DNA of 64,000 nucleotides from Apostichopus japonicus (taxonomy: Eukaryota > Echinodermata > Holothuroidea > Aspidochirotida > Stichopodidae), in contig NC_092574.1 in the NCBI RefSeq assembly GCF_037975245.1, positions 21,663,713 to 21,727,712 of the forward strand. Reading direction: 5' to 3'. Below the pieces are notes generated by a model. It saw only the letters and a program-made list of their open reading frames with translations. It was not told the origin of the DNA and did no database searches. The position numbers and the translations under genes were made by a program. Positions 51,301-63,844 of the stretch are shown piece by piece (positions within the stretch are counted from its first letter, which is position 1; every line of letters starts with the position of its first letter).

Positions 51301-54300
51301 TTTTTACATTTTTTGGCAATAATTTTGTGACTCCTGAATTTATGCGTCCTAGTTTTTCTCTCCAGAATCTACATTCATGAGAGGGTCATGAGAGCAAAAC
51401 AGACTTATGCACCCCTACGTGACAACCACCGCCATGATGACAGATAGAACAAAGAGAATCAAGAAGAGAAAAATGATGGCAAAGATTGAAAAATGGTGTC
51501 CAGGAGAGCACAAATATGATGAAGAAACATACACTTCTTACTGCATTCTGCACATCATCACCTTATGGATGGAGGAGTCTGCTTTTTGTAGACTGAATTA
51601 CCTGTCCAAAAACAGTCCAAATTATGCACTTTAACTACAATCCATTTATATCTTGTGCTACTGTGACATGACATACATCTGGTAGCAATTCTTCAAATCA
51701 CTGACATTTGCTATGTCAGATTAATGTACAGTTACTACTTTACTGTACTGTAGTCAATATACAATATTTGACAATATTTTAGTAAATTTGTTTTTGAAAA
51801 TGCTTGGTTGTTTTTTAACCATAATGGTTGCTATGGGCTGCGAGCACTTTCATTCGAAAGTACATGGGACTCAATTTTGCGTTTCATTGGGTATATACAT
51901 ATGCAAACAGTTGATTAAGGATATAACCCAGGAAATGCAATGGGGATATGTTTGCTTGTGTGTGTGTATGTGGGGTGGGGGGTGGGGAGTGGGGAGGATG
52001 GGACTTGTGGTGAGTATGGAGGATACTTGCTTGCAATGGAAGTTATCATAAAAAATTAAAATGATACTATGAACTATTGGTCTTCACTCTCATAATACAG
52101 TTATATAAATCCTTTCAAACTTGCAATTTTCAGTGGAAATTAGAAAAGAATGCAACTTGGCAGAATCCACAAGAGTGATGAAGAAGGAAATGAATGTTGA
52201 ATGAAAAAAATGCTTTTACAAAGTAAACCATAAAGTGTAATGATAATGGGGGCAAGTATAATCCAGGAGCAATAATCAAAAACAGCTATTTTTATCCCCT
52301 TCCTTTTCTTCTTTTCATCAAATGTCTTTTTTGAACTTTTTTTGAACTTGAAGTAATACAATTCCCACCAGACAAGAAATCACACAACAGAGAGAGATCA
52401 AGAGCCCCTCAGGCCCCCCCCCCCCCCCTTATCGCCAGGAATTGGTTCCAGTATTATGGTTTAAGAAGTTAAAGAGATATCCTACAATAAAAGGCATGAA
52501 AACATCTTGTCAAGTCTCTGCATACTTGGTATACATCATGATACCTAATGATCTAAGGTTATCAAAGACCGGGATTTTTCCTGGCACGATCAGAAACCTT
52601 CCAGCTGCCGTCAGGGTTGGATTACACTTCTTTCACTCAACATGAAATTAGGAATCTAAATTGGGACACCTATAGGTGAATATCTCCATTGAGGAGGTTA
52701 AGCTCATCATTCCAGGCACAAAAGTTAACATTGTCAGTATTTTGTAAAAAAACTTACATAGTTAAATACTATGTCTATATATGTGTGAAGTGGGGCAGGT
52801 CACCTCTACATGTATACTGTCAGCCTTCCAGGCAGACAGAACTGTTATTTTGCAGTTGTTTTTTAATAATAACAAAAAATCGCAGATTTATCAAGTAGAT
52901 TTCTTTTCCTGTTTCATACATTGCAACTAGCATCTATGCATTTTTTGGTGACATGGACAATGTCATTCTACAAACTTGTCAAAACACAGCTTAGACACCA
53001 CCTGGACAATGTTGGTTTCTAACCACTATGCCTCTCAATATCACTGGAACAAACTGATTCATGAACACACATGATTGTGTCATGAGTCAAAAATGTTTGG
53101 AGAAAAATTTTCAATTTTACCATAACATATGTAAATATATTAGTGACTTACAAATGGTAACATTATCAGCAACACTGTAATCATTTTTAGTCTTGCTGTA
53201 GAAACTACATTATTTCCACACACAATTAAGCCACATGATTCTAGACTGGTGTACTAATTTCATGAAGGCTATCATTATATGAAAAATATCCAACTGTTGC
53301 TTCAAGTTGAAATGGCAACATGCTAATTTTCTGTTAGGGAATTGTCTTAATAGCTGAACGGTAAAAGACAAATAGCAAATTTATTCAACTGCAAGCTGTT
53401 ACAAATGCTTCCCTAATTAAGGCACAAGCCAAAATGAACTGTATCCCTTATTGATAAGCAGTAGCTCCCATACATTACAACTTGGCTGGAAAATCAAGAT
53501 AACCAGTAAATTTATGTGGATAGATTGCTGTTTAAAAACCTCACTGGGCAAACCGTGTGCAATCTGTACTAGGATAGTATTCCCACCCTTAAAATTCTGT
53601 TGCCATGGTTACATCTCTGACTTTATGGGCAGCAGGGACTGCGAATCAAGTGGAGATTGCATATATATAAGATTGCTAAACCATTAGGAATGGTCTCCAT
53701 TGAACCGTGCTGAATGTAAAGTCACAGAGAATCGAATCACTAATGAGCCCAGTGAAAGGCTAAAATCATAAATTCCTGTTGCTGTGTATTCATTACATGG
53801 TCACAGAGTCTACAAATATGCAGCTATGTTTCCATCTTTATGTTTAAGATGATGCAGAGTTAAAACTTTTTCCTATGATGATCATGTTGTCATGGATACC
53901 TGTTTAACTTGGAAAACAGAGTTGTGAATCATACATATTGTTTCAAAATCCTCTCCTTTTACCACCCCCTTCCCCATCCTTCACACCCACCCGCTGTCCC
54001 AACAAACCCCAGGCCAACATACACTGACCTATCGATCCTATTTGGAGGATAAAATTAATTAATGACTGACTCATATCATATGCAAGAACAAAATCGACAT
54101 TTAAAGATCCTTTGTAAAAATCCACATGAATTTTTGCCAAAGAGATGTTAGCTAATTGTTATCTTTCAACTACTGACTCATCTGACGACCAGAGGTAAAG
54201 CTCCATGTCTCGTTTAGAAGTTCTCTAAAACATTGTAACTACAGCTGAGCCGGTTAAATGAATTTGATACTAATCAAATCAAATTTAAATTGATTACTAC

Positions 54301-57300
54301 TATCTTTACCAATTGAAAGATTGTAGCATTGTGACTCTGTTATCCAGTTATTTATACTCTATGGCTTTGGCTCCCCAAATATGCTAGAGTCTAATACTGG
54401 TCATACATGCCCAGAACTCTATAGGCCATTTACTGTGTCACCATCTAAACAATAAATTGTCCTCACTGAGGTACAAAAACATGTATCATTTCACAGTTCC
54501 TCAATGTCATAATTGGCGTAACCTGAAATGTGAACTTTTCCAGAAAATTCTGAAAAGTAACATTTTCAGATTTTAGCTTGCTAATTAGATTTGTGGGGCA
54601 ATATTAATGACCTAATTAGTGCAGTAAGCTACTGAAGGACAACTTTATGTATCTGGCAAATACAGCTATTTAACCAGTGAGCATTATTCCTCTGATTCAT
54701 GACTAAACCACAAGTTTCCTGGATTGTTCCAGACAGACAATGGATTTGGGCAGAAAGAGGTTCCATTTTGGCTAAATCCTTTAATGGGAACTCTAATTTT
54801 GAGTTTCACTGACCGTGTAATTACCTGATGGCTTTAAGGGTTGTAAATGTGTCTGCAGGTCTTGCATACCAGTGATGAACTACTGATAGAATGTATTACA
54901 CCTTGCATTGCATGCTTTGTTCAAAAGTGTGAAGAAAATAATTCTCAAACATGATACCATGGTAACAGGGAGAAGTGGGCCAGGTAAAAATCCAGCACTC
55001 AAAAGGGTCTCATTCAACACCTCTTTTGTGTGAAGCAGGTGTGAAAGATGTGTGTTACTCTTTTACATGAGTAGTTCAAGGGCAGAAAGATTTTTGGTAC
55101 CCAGGAGAAATTTATTTTAGACTTAAAGGGGGAAGGGCAGAGATTACTACAGCAGATTGCAAACTGATTTCTTGTTTAACCTTGACCTAACAAAATACAT
55201 TCAAAAGTAACAAGTAATAAATAAACAATTTGTAAATTCTTCTAGCTCTGTGTAGACAGAAATACAATTTCATTACGTTGGCAAAGCTACTGAAGGATTT
55301 TGGTCATTCGTTTAAACAATTAACTTTATGTTCCTTTGCTTTTTACTCAAACATTCTGTACTGAATGGCCCACACAATTAGGTACATGTATACCATCATA
55401 GCACAAATGTCATATGTATGCATGTGCACACACTAGCAGCAATTGATCTCGATCACCTTAACACACAAGTTATCAACTTGACCGTGTAGTGTTAATTTAA
55501 GTGACAGCTTAGGTCTTTAGCTACACATACTCTTTGTTATGAAAGGGAATGGCCATGGCACATCATTGTTCAAGAACAACCGATATCCATTTCCCACAGA
55601 TCAAGTTGGCATTTCTTACTTGGTTGCCTGAGGCAACCACAATGTGACCAAAGTTGGAATCACCCACCAGTGAGATGAGACACATCCACGATCAGTTACA
55701 ACAAATGTAACCAACCAGTAGCAGTCATGATAACAGATCTTATTATGGGACAAAAGTCAACCAATGAGATACAGTGTCTCATTTGAATCTTTCACATAGC
55801 TGCCGGTAATTTCAGATGGATAGGCCATTACAATTTAGCGATTCTGTTACAACCAAGGAACCTTTTCATTTGTAGAAGAAAGTCACACACAGAGAATTGA
55901 CTCCAAAAAGACAAAACAAAATTGAAAAAATCATAGAATTTGTTGGCAAGAATGGAATTCAAAGCAGTGACCTTAGGAATTGACTCTAATTCCCGGCTGA
56001 GAACTTAAGTTGGTCCTAAAGTCATTGTTTAAAAGAGTTAAAAAACAATGGAAGCAGCAAATGGGTTGGGAGGAGGGGGTTGCATGGAGGAGCAGGGAAA
56101 GAGAATTGCCTTTCCGACTATTTCAGCGACAACCATCAAAATTATTGGTTCTGTGTTTCCATAGAAACAAAAGTTTACCTCACCTTCACTTTGAAATCTT
56201 GCCTGCACTAAGACACCATAACCACAAGTTTGATCTGATAGCTTGACTGGGCAGTTTAAAATCTCAGTGACATTACACACAAATCACTTGATAGATAAAA
56301 CTTGCAAAAAATAATGTATAATATTGCTATACTGGCAAAGAGACCAACAGTGCACCAATTGAGATCTAGCAACAGAGAGGCATGTGGCAGCCTAAACATA
56401 GCCATTCATCCATTCCAGGTCAAAAGCTTCATATTTCCACCCAAAAAAAAATTGGAAAAAAAGTTGTCATGGCTGACTTGAGTTTGCCACCAACAGTTTC
56501 AATGGCCCTCATCCCATTCATAACATCCTTAGCAGAGACAGTAGTTAACTTGATGGACAGTGCTCTGATAACTAGATGACAGGTCTTTTCCAAACTCTAT
56601 TCTATCATTTGACCCATGTTGACCCCTCACAATCAAAACTGTTTACATCTAATCAAAACAGTCACTTGATGGGAACTATTTTGCTACACAATGGATTGTA
56701 TTTTGCTCTGTTTTCATTGGGGGGAAAACTGTTAAAATACCTCCTTGTAAAATCTGGCAGGTTTCAGACTTGCTATATGTAAAACATGCTAAGAAGGATT
56801 TATGACTAACTAACTATATTTAAAAAGAAAATGGAAAAAAGGTGTAAAACCTAGCTTTGTTCAAACTCGGATGGCAGATTTGCAGCATCAACTTCCAAAA
56901 GCAAATTAATCCTGAAATCAAACTTTGCATTCCCACTGGAGAAATGTTTCGTTCGTTTCTTAACACAGCTATTTCCTTCTTTTTCTTTCACAGTGGACTT
57001 GGGGAGAGTAAGAATTTGGAACATAACGAAGTCGTTTCATTTCTCAGATTTCAATCGAGCCCTTTTTCTAACGTATCTCATATCAGAGGTAAAGACAACG
57101 TAGTCAAAAGATCAACGAGTTCGAGTTTAACTCTAACATCAAGCTGCTCTTTGCAAACATACAAAAACAGAAAGTTTTATTTCTTTACTTCTTCTGGTAG
57201 CTGATCGAGCATTGCACTTTTCCCAGAATGGAAATCAAGATCTCATATTACTTTCCACAGTAAATTTGTGCTTCTAAATTTGACCGTTTGAAAATAGTCT

Positions 57301-60300
57301 CCTTTTCATGCAGGCTATGCTCACAAGGGACGGCTAATCAAAGTTCTAGGTTATGGTGTCTGGGGCGATGAATGATGGCCCATGGTCAGGTTGTGGTCCT
57401 AGTGATAGATATACAGTATGTCACAGGTCAAAGGTCACATCAGTGCTTCCCCATAGCACATCTCTCAGTAATTTTCGGACAATACACTCAAAGCTACGCA
57501 TATAAATCCAAAATGAAATACCAACTATCGATCGCATGGTACATTATCATCTTATTAACTATCTTTTTTAAGGTTCTCACTTCATCATCAGATTATCCAC
57601 ATTTTTTTAGTTCTCACCTCATCATCAGATTAGTCTACCATAAAGACAGCAGTGCATTATTCAAGATTGTTATTATCAGGTAGAAAAATTGATAGGCAGC
57701 AGTGCATGCAATAATAGGTTTAACAGCACTGATAATGCTCTTCACGATTCAAGGCAGGTCGTATACTTTTAACTTGATCAGGGAACCATTCATGCCGGTC
57801 CCCTTGCATTTAAAACTCTAAAAGTTTATTTTTTTTCTCATGTCTCCTAAATGTATATTTGTAATCTGCATAATTTGGGATAAAAGAATTACATAAAGAA
57901 AATTGTACCATTAAAGTGAGATACTAATAATAGACTTTAATGGGAAGTTGCCTAAAACTATCTACCTCTCTCCCACTCAACCATCAAACCATCCTTCCTA
58001 GCCCAGTATTGTTCTCAGGTACGTTCTCAGACTGAGTGACCAGACCCCCACCCCATTTCCCCACCCTACCCTCCCACCCCCATTTGAGAAACAAAATTAT
58101 GGTAAAATTGATTGAAACCAGACTTGTTTCATTTAAAATAACAGAACTTGAAGACGTGGTTTACCAATGTTCCATATTTCCTTTTTATGGAGACCACTTG
58201 AAACTGCTAGGAAAATATATTAAGTTCACCATAGTGAACACATTACCAAGCACTAAAAGCTGAGAATGTCACCAACTAGCTAAGTACATAAATCTATAGG
58301 ATTTAATTGGCAATCTATTTAATGTAACATGTAAATGTTACGGTAACAACCGGATTGATCGAGTGAAGATAAATCATGAAAACAAGGCTTTTTTTTTCAT
58401 GTTCATAAAAGCATGGATACCCTTTCACTACCTAGACCTAGATCAAACATCCCACCAACAGATCTCAAATTGTTTACGTTTCATGCCAACAAGAGAAAAC
58501 ACTGCTGGGAGTCACCGCTCTCTAAATCGCTTTATATTTCTTTGCAGAGAAGTTTTCTCATCCCTAACAACAACCTGTCAACTCCAAACGATTAGAGTCG
58601 TAAATTATTAGTCCGCTTTGAATATTCTAGTCATTTCTTCCAGGGATCTTGCAGAATAAAGTTGAGGGGGGGGGGGGGAGGGGGGACTACCATGAATCAC
58701 GGTAACATTCAGTTCAGTTCCTTTAAATCAAGGGAAGAACAATTTTAAGATTCACATGATCTTTCTCAACATTCATGGATGAAACAATCAACTTTGACAC
58801 AGAAAAGAGGTGAAATAAGATAGTAGCCCGGGGTTACCCGACAGACCTACTTTTCTTTGGTGGGTTTGCCAACCTCTCGTTATGATAAGTTTCAAACATG
58901 ACTTGACTTACCCAAAAGATAAATTTATGCTCCTTTTAGTTTATATTTGGTCAACATTTTTAACAAACACCTTTTTCATTATTAAAAAAGAAAAGAATGA
59001 ATGTTGATTTGGAAGATATTAACAACCATGACTCCATTTTCAACAGTTGATCAACCAGACACATTTCATGTAAACTGTATATTAATTATGTACATGTCAA
59101 CAACAAGTCAGAAATCTGTAAAAAATTTGGACTTTTGTTCATTTATTCTTTAAAATGAAACTTGACTAAAGTAAAGCTAATGTGATACTTTTAACATTCA
59201 TTAGCATCTGAAAATGTGTTAAAATGATCATCTTTACATAGTAGTAATACTGTACAATTAAATCAATTTTTGATGGAATTTCTGAAAATCCAGGTGAAAA
59301 AACAAAACAGGATCCACGAGAGAACTTAATTACTCGTTAGGAAAACCGAAACTTTTCATTTATTCTGATGCTAATTAATGAGAAAGTAGCTGTTACTTAA
59401 AAGTGAAATATCATATATTATTATTATTTTTCTTTGGGAATTATATACTAAATCTTAACATACCATGCATGAAAGTGATTATTACAACACCCAATTTTGG
59501 AACATTGTAGCAAATTAGTTGATAAATTAGGTATAGCAGATGCATGGACTTGCACAAATTACAAATTTAAAGACAAAAGAGATAATTCTGGATCACTTTA
59601 ATTTCTTATTGTCCTTTGGAGTGGGTTTCAAGGCTCAGTGGGTCTGAGATTCAGTCTGGTGCCACCACACACAATCTTCTCTTAACTACTATCACCTGTT
59701 CATCTTACAAACTCTATGGTAATGGCTCTGAAAATGCCTCCAGACAGGCATAGAGCGGTTTACCGACAACTGGAGGGATGGAATTTTCACACTAGTAATC
59801 CATTACTGACAATCACATCAGAGCATGTTGTCTCCATGGTAACCAACAGGGTGTTACATCGGAAGTAGTGGGAAAGGCCAGAACACGGTTAATACTTCAA
59901 GATTTGAGATGTTGCAAACAAACAAATAAATCGTGAGACACATTTCATATACAGCATGCCTGCCCTTTTGCCCAGATTTTGATCAAGTTGGCAAATATGC
60001 TAGAATCTTCCATTATCTGAATAGCAATAAAGGTTCTCCACTTTACTATCGCAAATCCAATCAGTTTCAGACATTACACTTTCCAAAAACAAACATAGCT
60101 CTTCTCTTTTTGGTATTCTTGAATTTGATCACCTAACATAACTCAATCATAGAATCTATTTTCAAGAAAGAACTTTAATTGCTTATATGTGAACTGCAAG
60201 TCATCCAACTAGTGATGCCGTAATATAATTTTTTTTAAGCCTTATGTACAAACGTATTCAGGCAAATCAAAAATTCATATTATATACTGTTTATAAAAAC

Positions 60301-63300
60301 TTCACTTATTTCTGAGATCGCACTGTGACTTTAATTGAATTTGGTCAATATGTTGTTTTAAACAGTCAACTGACCATTTTGGCAGATTCTAGCAGAAAAA
60401 TGAAATAAATACATCCTGCCTTGATCACTCTGCTATTCTCTTAATACATCTATCATCCGCCCTTAATCATAGACATTCTCAGCAGTAATTGTAACCCCCT
60501 ACCCTGGGAGAGCTTACCAGCAGGAATCGGAGACAAAAGTTCCGGAGTTTGAAACCAATTATCAACGGCAAATTAAGGCGATCACGGTCCCTAATGGGAG
60601 CTGGATGTGACATGATTGGAAGCAGCACTCCTCTTAAAACTATCAACCTCAAAAAAAAAGATGGAATGTTTTCATTTATATCCATGCCATCCCAGGCTTA
60701 TAAAGATAATTATTGAGGATAATGGTCTCCACATTTTCATGTTAAAGTTTGTGACATATTTCCCTTGTTTCTTAATAAATTTCCCACATCTCTGAAAATG
60801 ATGCCAGTAGTCTTGGCAGTAATTGCTGGGAGGGTCTCAAACGGATGGAACCGGTCAATCCTCACCGTAAATGATCGTAACTGTCCTGAAAGTAATTGCA
60901 GACCGAGTAGCTACAAAACATCAAAACAGCAGTTTCAATGTGTCAAAAGTCGGACCCTGGGGAGGGGGAGGGGAGGGGAGGAGGGTTGGGAGGGAGCTAC
61001 ACATTAGGAACAATCTTTTGTGACTCGCATTTAATCAATTTACATCGCTTTAACTGGAAACTGCATCCTTGCCATAATGAGCTAAGTCTGTTGATACAAT
61101 ATCTGGAAGCATTGTGTGCAATATGTATATTATGAGCATTGTTGCCCACACTGCAGGCGCTGAGCATCTGATACAGAGGAAGTGTCTGCTGTGTATATAT
61201 GCATGGAGCTGCTATTCCCTGGTCCATGCATGAAGACATATATACATAGTTATTTCCCTCCTACAGATTCTATGAAAAGTTTGTTTTTAAGTGAATCCAC
61301 CAAATCAACCGACACACATTTTTTTCTTTTTTTTGCTGTTTGTGTTGTCATGTCTAGTGGTACAACGAATATATAAGATAGATCAAATAACCCATGTAGC
61401 ATTTGCATTATAATTCAACTTTGCCAATCGAGAACAGGAAATTTTATGTCCCAAACTTTGGGGACTGACTTTGCTAATGATCATATGTGCTGTAAAAGAG
61501 TAGAAGATGAATGTCTTTTCAACGAGATTTTTAAACATAGAAGTAAGATAAAGGTCATTTCAGCACACATCTGACTAATTTAGCAAGCCGAGATTATGCC
61601 AGATTTCATATAAACACCTGAGTCAACTCTTACACTATGAAACTGTTAATTCAAAAACAAAAAAAACAAAAAAATTATACTGTGGCAATCAAGTTTTCAA
61701 ACAAAACTTTTCCAACACTTTACTGTAGGTCACAGCACTTTCCATTGTTTTTTGTGTTCCTTTTCATTGATAATTTATATTGATTTAAATGGACAGGAAT
61801 ATTTTCAAAGAATATATGTGACACACAAAGTATAAGGGCAGGGAGGGAACTGCATGTTGCCATGGTGATTGACAGGCAGTATCAATGGGAGGTAGCAGGT
61901 GATGTGAGCTGGGTCTACAGCCATCTGTACTGGTATTCCAATATGACCTGTGCACTAACAATTAACATGGAATTCTCCATCGATTGGGTAAAAATACCAA
62001 AACAAACGGGTAGTCAGACAGACGGAATCTTGAAAGGGTACAGTACAATTGCTGAAAGGATTGAAGAAGGACCAGAAGGGAATAAAACACAAGGCTGAAA
62101 TATTTGCCATATCAATAATCCTCTTAGCCTTGTTGTGACAAATATTCATGTATGTAAGGTTTACCACTGTATGGAGAGAATCGGGCTAAACAGAAACATG
62201 ATTTTTCAATGATGAAGTGTGTGATGATCTAGAGACAAATTAACAAAGTGAGCAACAACAGTTTGACCACAAACAAAGTACATTGACAGTGACATTGATT
62301 GCACTGTACCATTCCCGAGAGCACTCAACAAATTTTGCACTTTCGTGGGTTACTTTGTGATCGAAAAGGTTACAAACAACAACAGCAGCAACGCTGGGTG
62401 GAATGGATATATGCACAACTTTAACACTGACTAACTTTGTTTTCTCTAACTTTGCAAATGACATAATTAAACAAATGCCACCCTCCTTTAGGACCTCTTA
62501 GGATACCTAGCCCAATTTATAAGCAAGTGTACTGAAAGACAATGCGCATCTTCCCTTCTGATACCTAACACTGATCGTTTCTGTCTGGACAATCTACCAA
62601 CACCAAATTTCTACTTTATACTTGAGCCCTGCTATGCTCCACGAGTTTATTGGTAGCACATCAGTTGAAGCGAAAGGTAAATTAACTGCAATATTGTTTA
62701 TCTATCGCAACGACAAACGGAGCTAAGATAATTAAGGAGAACTGACCTGCATCCTCGGCAACCACGGTCAACGTGTACTCCTTTCTTTCCTCGTGGTCCA
62801 GCCTTCCTTTCACTTTAATCACTCCGCTAGTCCTCTCGATTGTGAACAGAGAGTTGTAGGTATTTCCCTGGAGTGAATACGTCAGTGCTCCGTTCACGCC
62901 CTCATCCGCGTCGTCTGCAGCGACTTGTTCCACCGTTATCTCTGGGAGGTTGTTTTCAATCACGACGGGTCGGTAGACGTCGGGGAAGACTGGGTTATTA
63001 TCGTTCACGTCCTCTATGTCCAGGACCAAGGCACACATCGAGAATTTGGACCCCGGACCGCTGTCCTGGGCCCGAATTGTCAACTCATACGTGTGACGCC
63101 GCTCCCGGTCCAGGGACTTTGCCACGGACAGAACGCCACTCTCCAGATCGATCGCAAAGTCCGAGTTATAATTCCCGTCGACGATGGTGTAGCTGACCCA
63201 TGCGTTGGAGCCAACGTCGGCGTCTGTGGCGGTGACACGGAGGAATTCTAGTCCGACGGGGACATTCTCCGGAATGGTATCACGGTAGGAGTCGGACCCA

Positions 63301-63844
63301 AACACCGGGACGTTGTCGTTAACGTCATCGACGAAGACTGTGATTTCCATGGTGGCCGACCTGGCGGGCACCCCCTGGTCGGTGGCGACCACCGAGAGGT
63401 TGTAGACCGAGACAGTTTCTCTGTCCAGATGTTTCCAGACTATCAGGTTGCCGTCCACGGCGCCGATTAAAAATGACTCGTCCTCCGGCGCCGGTTCAAA
63501 TTTGTACTCAATGTAGCTGTTCCTGGCCACGTCCAGATCTTCGGCTATGACTTTCATGACGAAGGATCCGGGCGCGGCGCTCTCCAGAACGTGGATCTCG
63601 GGAGGCGAGATGAATACCGGGTCATTGTCGTTGACATCTACCAGGATCACCGGGACCTGAGTGGTGCTAAACCTCCGATCCTGAGGGTCCTCCGCCATGT
63701 CCTCCCCGCGGACTTCCAAGTTGTAGAACGACTGGGTCTCTCTGTCGAGCGGTCGCTCTACTACGACGGTACCGTTAGCTAAGATGGTGAAGCGGCCGGT
63801 CGGATCACCAGACTGGATGGTATACTGGATGGCACCATTTGGAC
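34538..63844 (-). CDS. FAT4: FAT4/Fat-type giant protocadherin, 3' part of gene (9 exons)
   Basis: Nine exons join in frame to the C-terminal ~2,980 aa; the 5' exons lie beyond the right edge (human FAT4 is ~4,980 aa). Fat cadherins bind Dachsous-type cadherins between cells and control planar polarity and Hippo signalling. Order seen: about 17 cadherin repeats with DxNDNxP linkers, a membrane-proximal degenerate region, four EGF modules, laminin-G 1, EGF, laminin-G 2, two EGF-like modules, one transmembrane helix (about 35968-35897) and a ~450-aa tail. The EGF-LamG-EGF-LamG-EGF order with this tail separates FAT4 from FAT1-3. The tail blocks NASSIAPSD, SFTCSEME and LLNWGPSF match vertebrate FAT4, and the end is EEFV. 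I see no disrupted frame. Confidence 0.95.
36580..36847 (-). CDS. FAT4: FAT4 exon (laminin-G 2 middle)
   Basis: Encodes VEDSMLRYSYGIGDYSQGTV, DDWLWHNVTLEREDRSVTLH and LILGGTATDVVIDEQELKG. W-(H/N)V-L-R and LILGG are laminin-G strands. The acceptor is GATGCAG and the donor AAGG|GTGAGA. Confidence 0.95.
36848..37930 (-). other. FAT4: FAT4 introns flanking the laminin-G 2 start exon
   Basis: Two introns of about 420 and 450 bp on either side of exon 37271-37476. They are AT-rich; a T-run and G-run meet near 37849-37871. Nothing else is recognised. Confidence 0.5.
37271..37476 (-). CDS. FAT4: FAT4 exon (laminin-G 2 start, basic cleavage-like site)
   Basis: Encodes SSSFGGDSFVEYRQRDNYRR, a basic stretch with RRKR followed by A, then LKLSFRTGNAEGVLIFIKSG. 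The last part is a laminin-G core strand pair. The RRKR fits a furin-type consensus. Confidence 0.94.
37931..38223 (-). CDS. FAT4: FAT4 exon (laminin-G 1 end and EGF 5)
   Basis: Encodes EFSFNDNPVFVGGVDTVEQL, then FVGCMRQISINGDDRSI, the classic laminin-G ending. EGF 5 follows (CTESQCGLESTCVDDWWESR then CQCESGTCQRG). Confidence 0.95.
38224..40209 (-). other. FAT4: FAT4 intron between laminin-G 1 exons
   Basis: 2-kb intron with a near-RFX motif at 39298-39311, a GA repeat near 39728-39743 and C-rich runs near 39940-39980 and 40050-40070. No coding sequence. Confidence 0.5.
40210..40301 (-). CDS. FAT4: FAT4 exon (laminin-G 1 middle)
   Basis: 92-nt exon, NGELFNTDEVCNTLPENACR then ATGVSSNLAL plus two bases of an isoleucine codon. 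It is in frame with both neighbours. It is short and cysteine-containing, as expected for the middle of a laminin-G domain. Confidence 0.88.
40302..42905 (-). other. FAT4: FAT4 intron after the large exon
   Basis: 2.6-kb intron. It contains a perfect DR1 (minus strand, 41695-41707) with a near match at 41238-41250, and a GTCACCATGGCAAC X-box-like site at 42709-42722. The stretch 41640-41850 has the look of an old interspersed repeat that I cannot name. Confidence 0.45.
42906..47701 (-). CDS. FAT4: FAT4 large exon (11-12 cadherin repeats, EGF 1-4, laminin-G 1 start)
   Basis: A single 4,796-nt exon. It runs through consecutive cadherin repeats with linkers DQNDNAP, DVNDNPM, DVNDNPP, DANDHAP, DVDDNPP, DANDAP, DVNDNGP and DENDQ, plus degenerate ones. 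A divergent membrane-proximal segment follows (LDASITIQLSAVSAEDFL). EGF 1 has a long inserted loop between its third and fourth cysteines. EGF 2-4 are regular (CDSEPCHNGGQC, CSSGPCRNGGVC, CAFNPCMNGATC). The first half of laminin-G 1 then ends DDGKWHRIQALQKAQ|GTAATG. Very large exons in the repeat region are typical of Fat genes. Confidence 0.97.
47825..47895 (-). tRNA. tRNA-Thr(TGT)-like sequence, probably pseudogene or SINE head
   Basis: 71 nt with a perfect 7-bp acceptor stem GGCTGGA/TCCAGCC, D stem GCTC/GAGC, anticodon stem CTGGG/CCCAG and a loop CTTGTGA, which places TGT at the anticodon. The T arm (GCTGA-GTTGAAT-TTCGT) pairs poorly and lacks a proper TTC, so function is doubtful. It lies in a FAT4 intron on the same strand. 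Confidence 0.5.
48046..48290 (-). CDS. FAT4: FAT4 exon (cadherin repeat)
   Basis: Encodes YQLDGEVGNKFTIHPLTGEI, GRLDREEQSSYQL, the linker DINDNQPQF and IPENAMAG. Boundaries are TCCAG|GTA and GCAG|GTTAGT, with split arginine and glycine codons. Confidence 0.95.
48291..49569 (-). other. FAT4: FAT4 intron
   Basis: 1.3-kb intron with a direct duplication TTTTACATCCATTTCAATG at about 48687 and 48706 and a C run near 48835-48844. No coding sequence. Confidence 0.5.
49570..49744 (-). CDS. FAT4: FAT4 exon (cadherin linker DANDNPP)
   Basis: 175-nt exon, SPPLLGMTQVLVTVADANDN then PPSFTSDVFYASVEEEQD and VTAIDLDSTAML. It joins the 13-kb-distant upstream exon to give AEDAG-SPPLLG, a normal end-of-repeat sequence. 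ORF scans miss it because both ends are split codons. Confidence 0.93.
50985..51080. repeat. 15-bp perfect inverted repeat
   Basis: ATTCATGACCGCTTT (50985-50999) and AAAGCGGTCATGAAT (51066-51080) are exact inverted copies, extendable to 18 bp with one mismatch. The ~66-bp spacer has its own TTTTGC/GCAAAA stem. It may be a tiny foldback element. Confidence 0.7.
51971..52002 (+). repeat. G-rich tract, G-quadruplex potential
   Basis: GGGGTGGGGGGTGGGGAGTG followed by GGGAGGATGGG on the plus strand, inside the FAT4 13-kb intron. Confidence 0.8.
60959..60994 (+). repeat. G-rich tract, G-quadruplex potential
   Basis: Runs of three to five G separated by single A or TT on the plus strand, antisense to FAT4, within the large intron. 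Confidence 0.8.
62747..63844 (-). CDS. FAT4: FAT4 exon (cadherin repeats, first in window)
   Basis: 366 codons containing the end of one cadherin repeat, three linkers (DVNDNDP, DVNDNVP, DVNDNNP) and most of a further repeat. LDRE/LDHE and A-D-D/DxGxNA motifs bind inter-repeat calcium. The acceptor is TTACAG|GT; the donor GCAG|GTCAGT leaves a glycine codon that is completed 13 kb away. Confidence 0.96.

Larger units (their letters stand above)
49745..62746 (-). other. FAT4: FAT4 13-kb intron
   Basis: The flanking exons join exactly (AEDAG-SPPLLG), so this is one long intron. Scattered inside are a 15-bp inverted repeat (50985-51080), G-rich tracts (51971-52002, 58663-58685, 60959-60994), a DR1 at 57425-57437, a short direct repeat near 57574-57633 and several RFX-like palindromes. 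I find no embedded gene; the small ORFs have no recognisable domain. Confidence 0.7.
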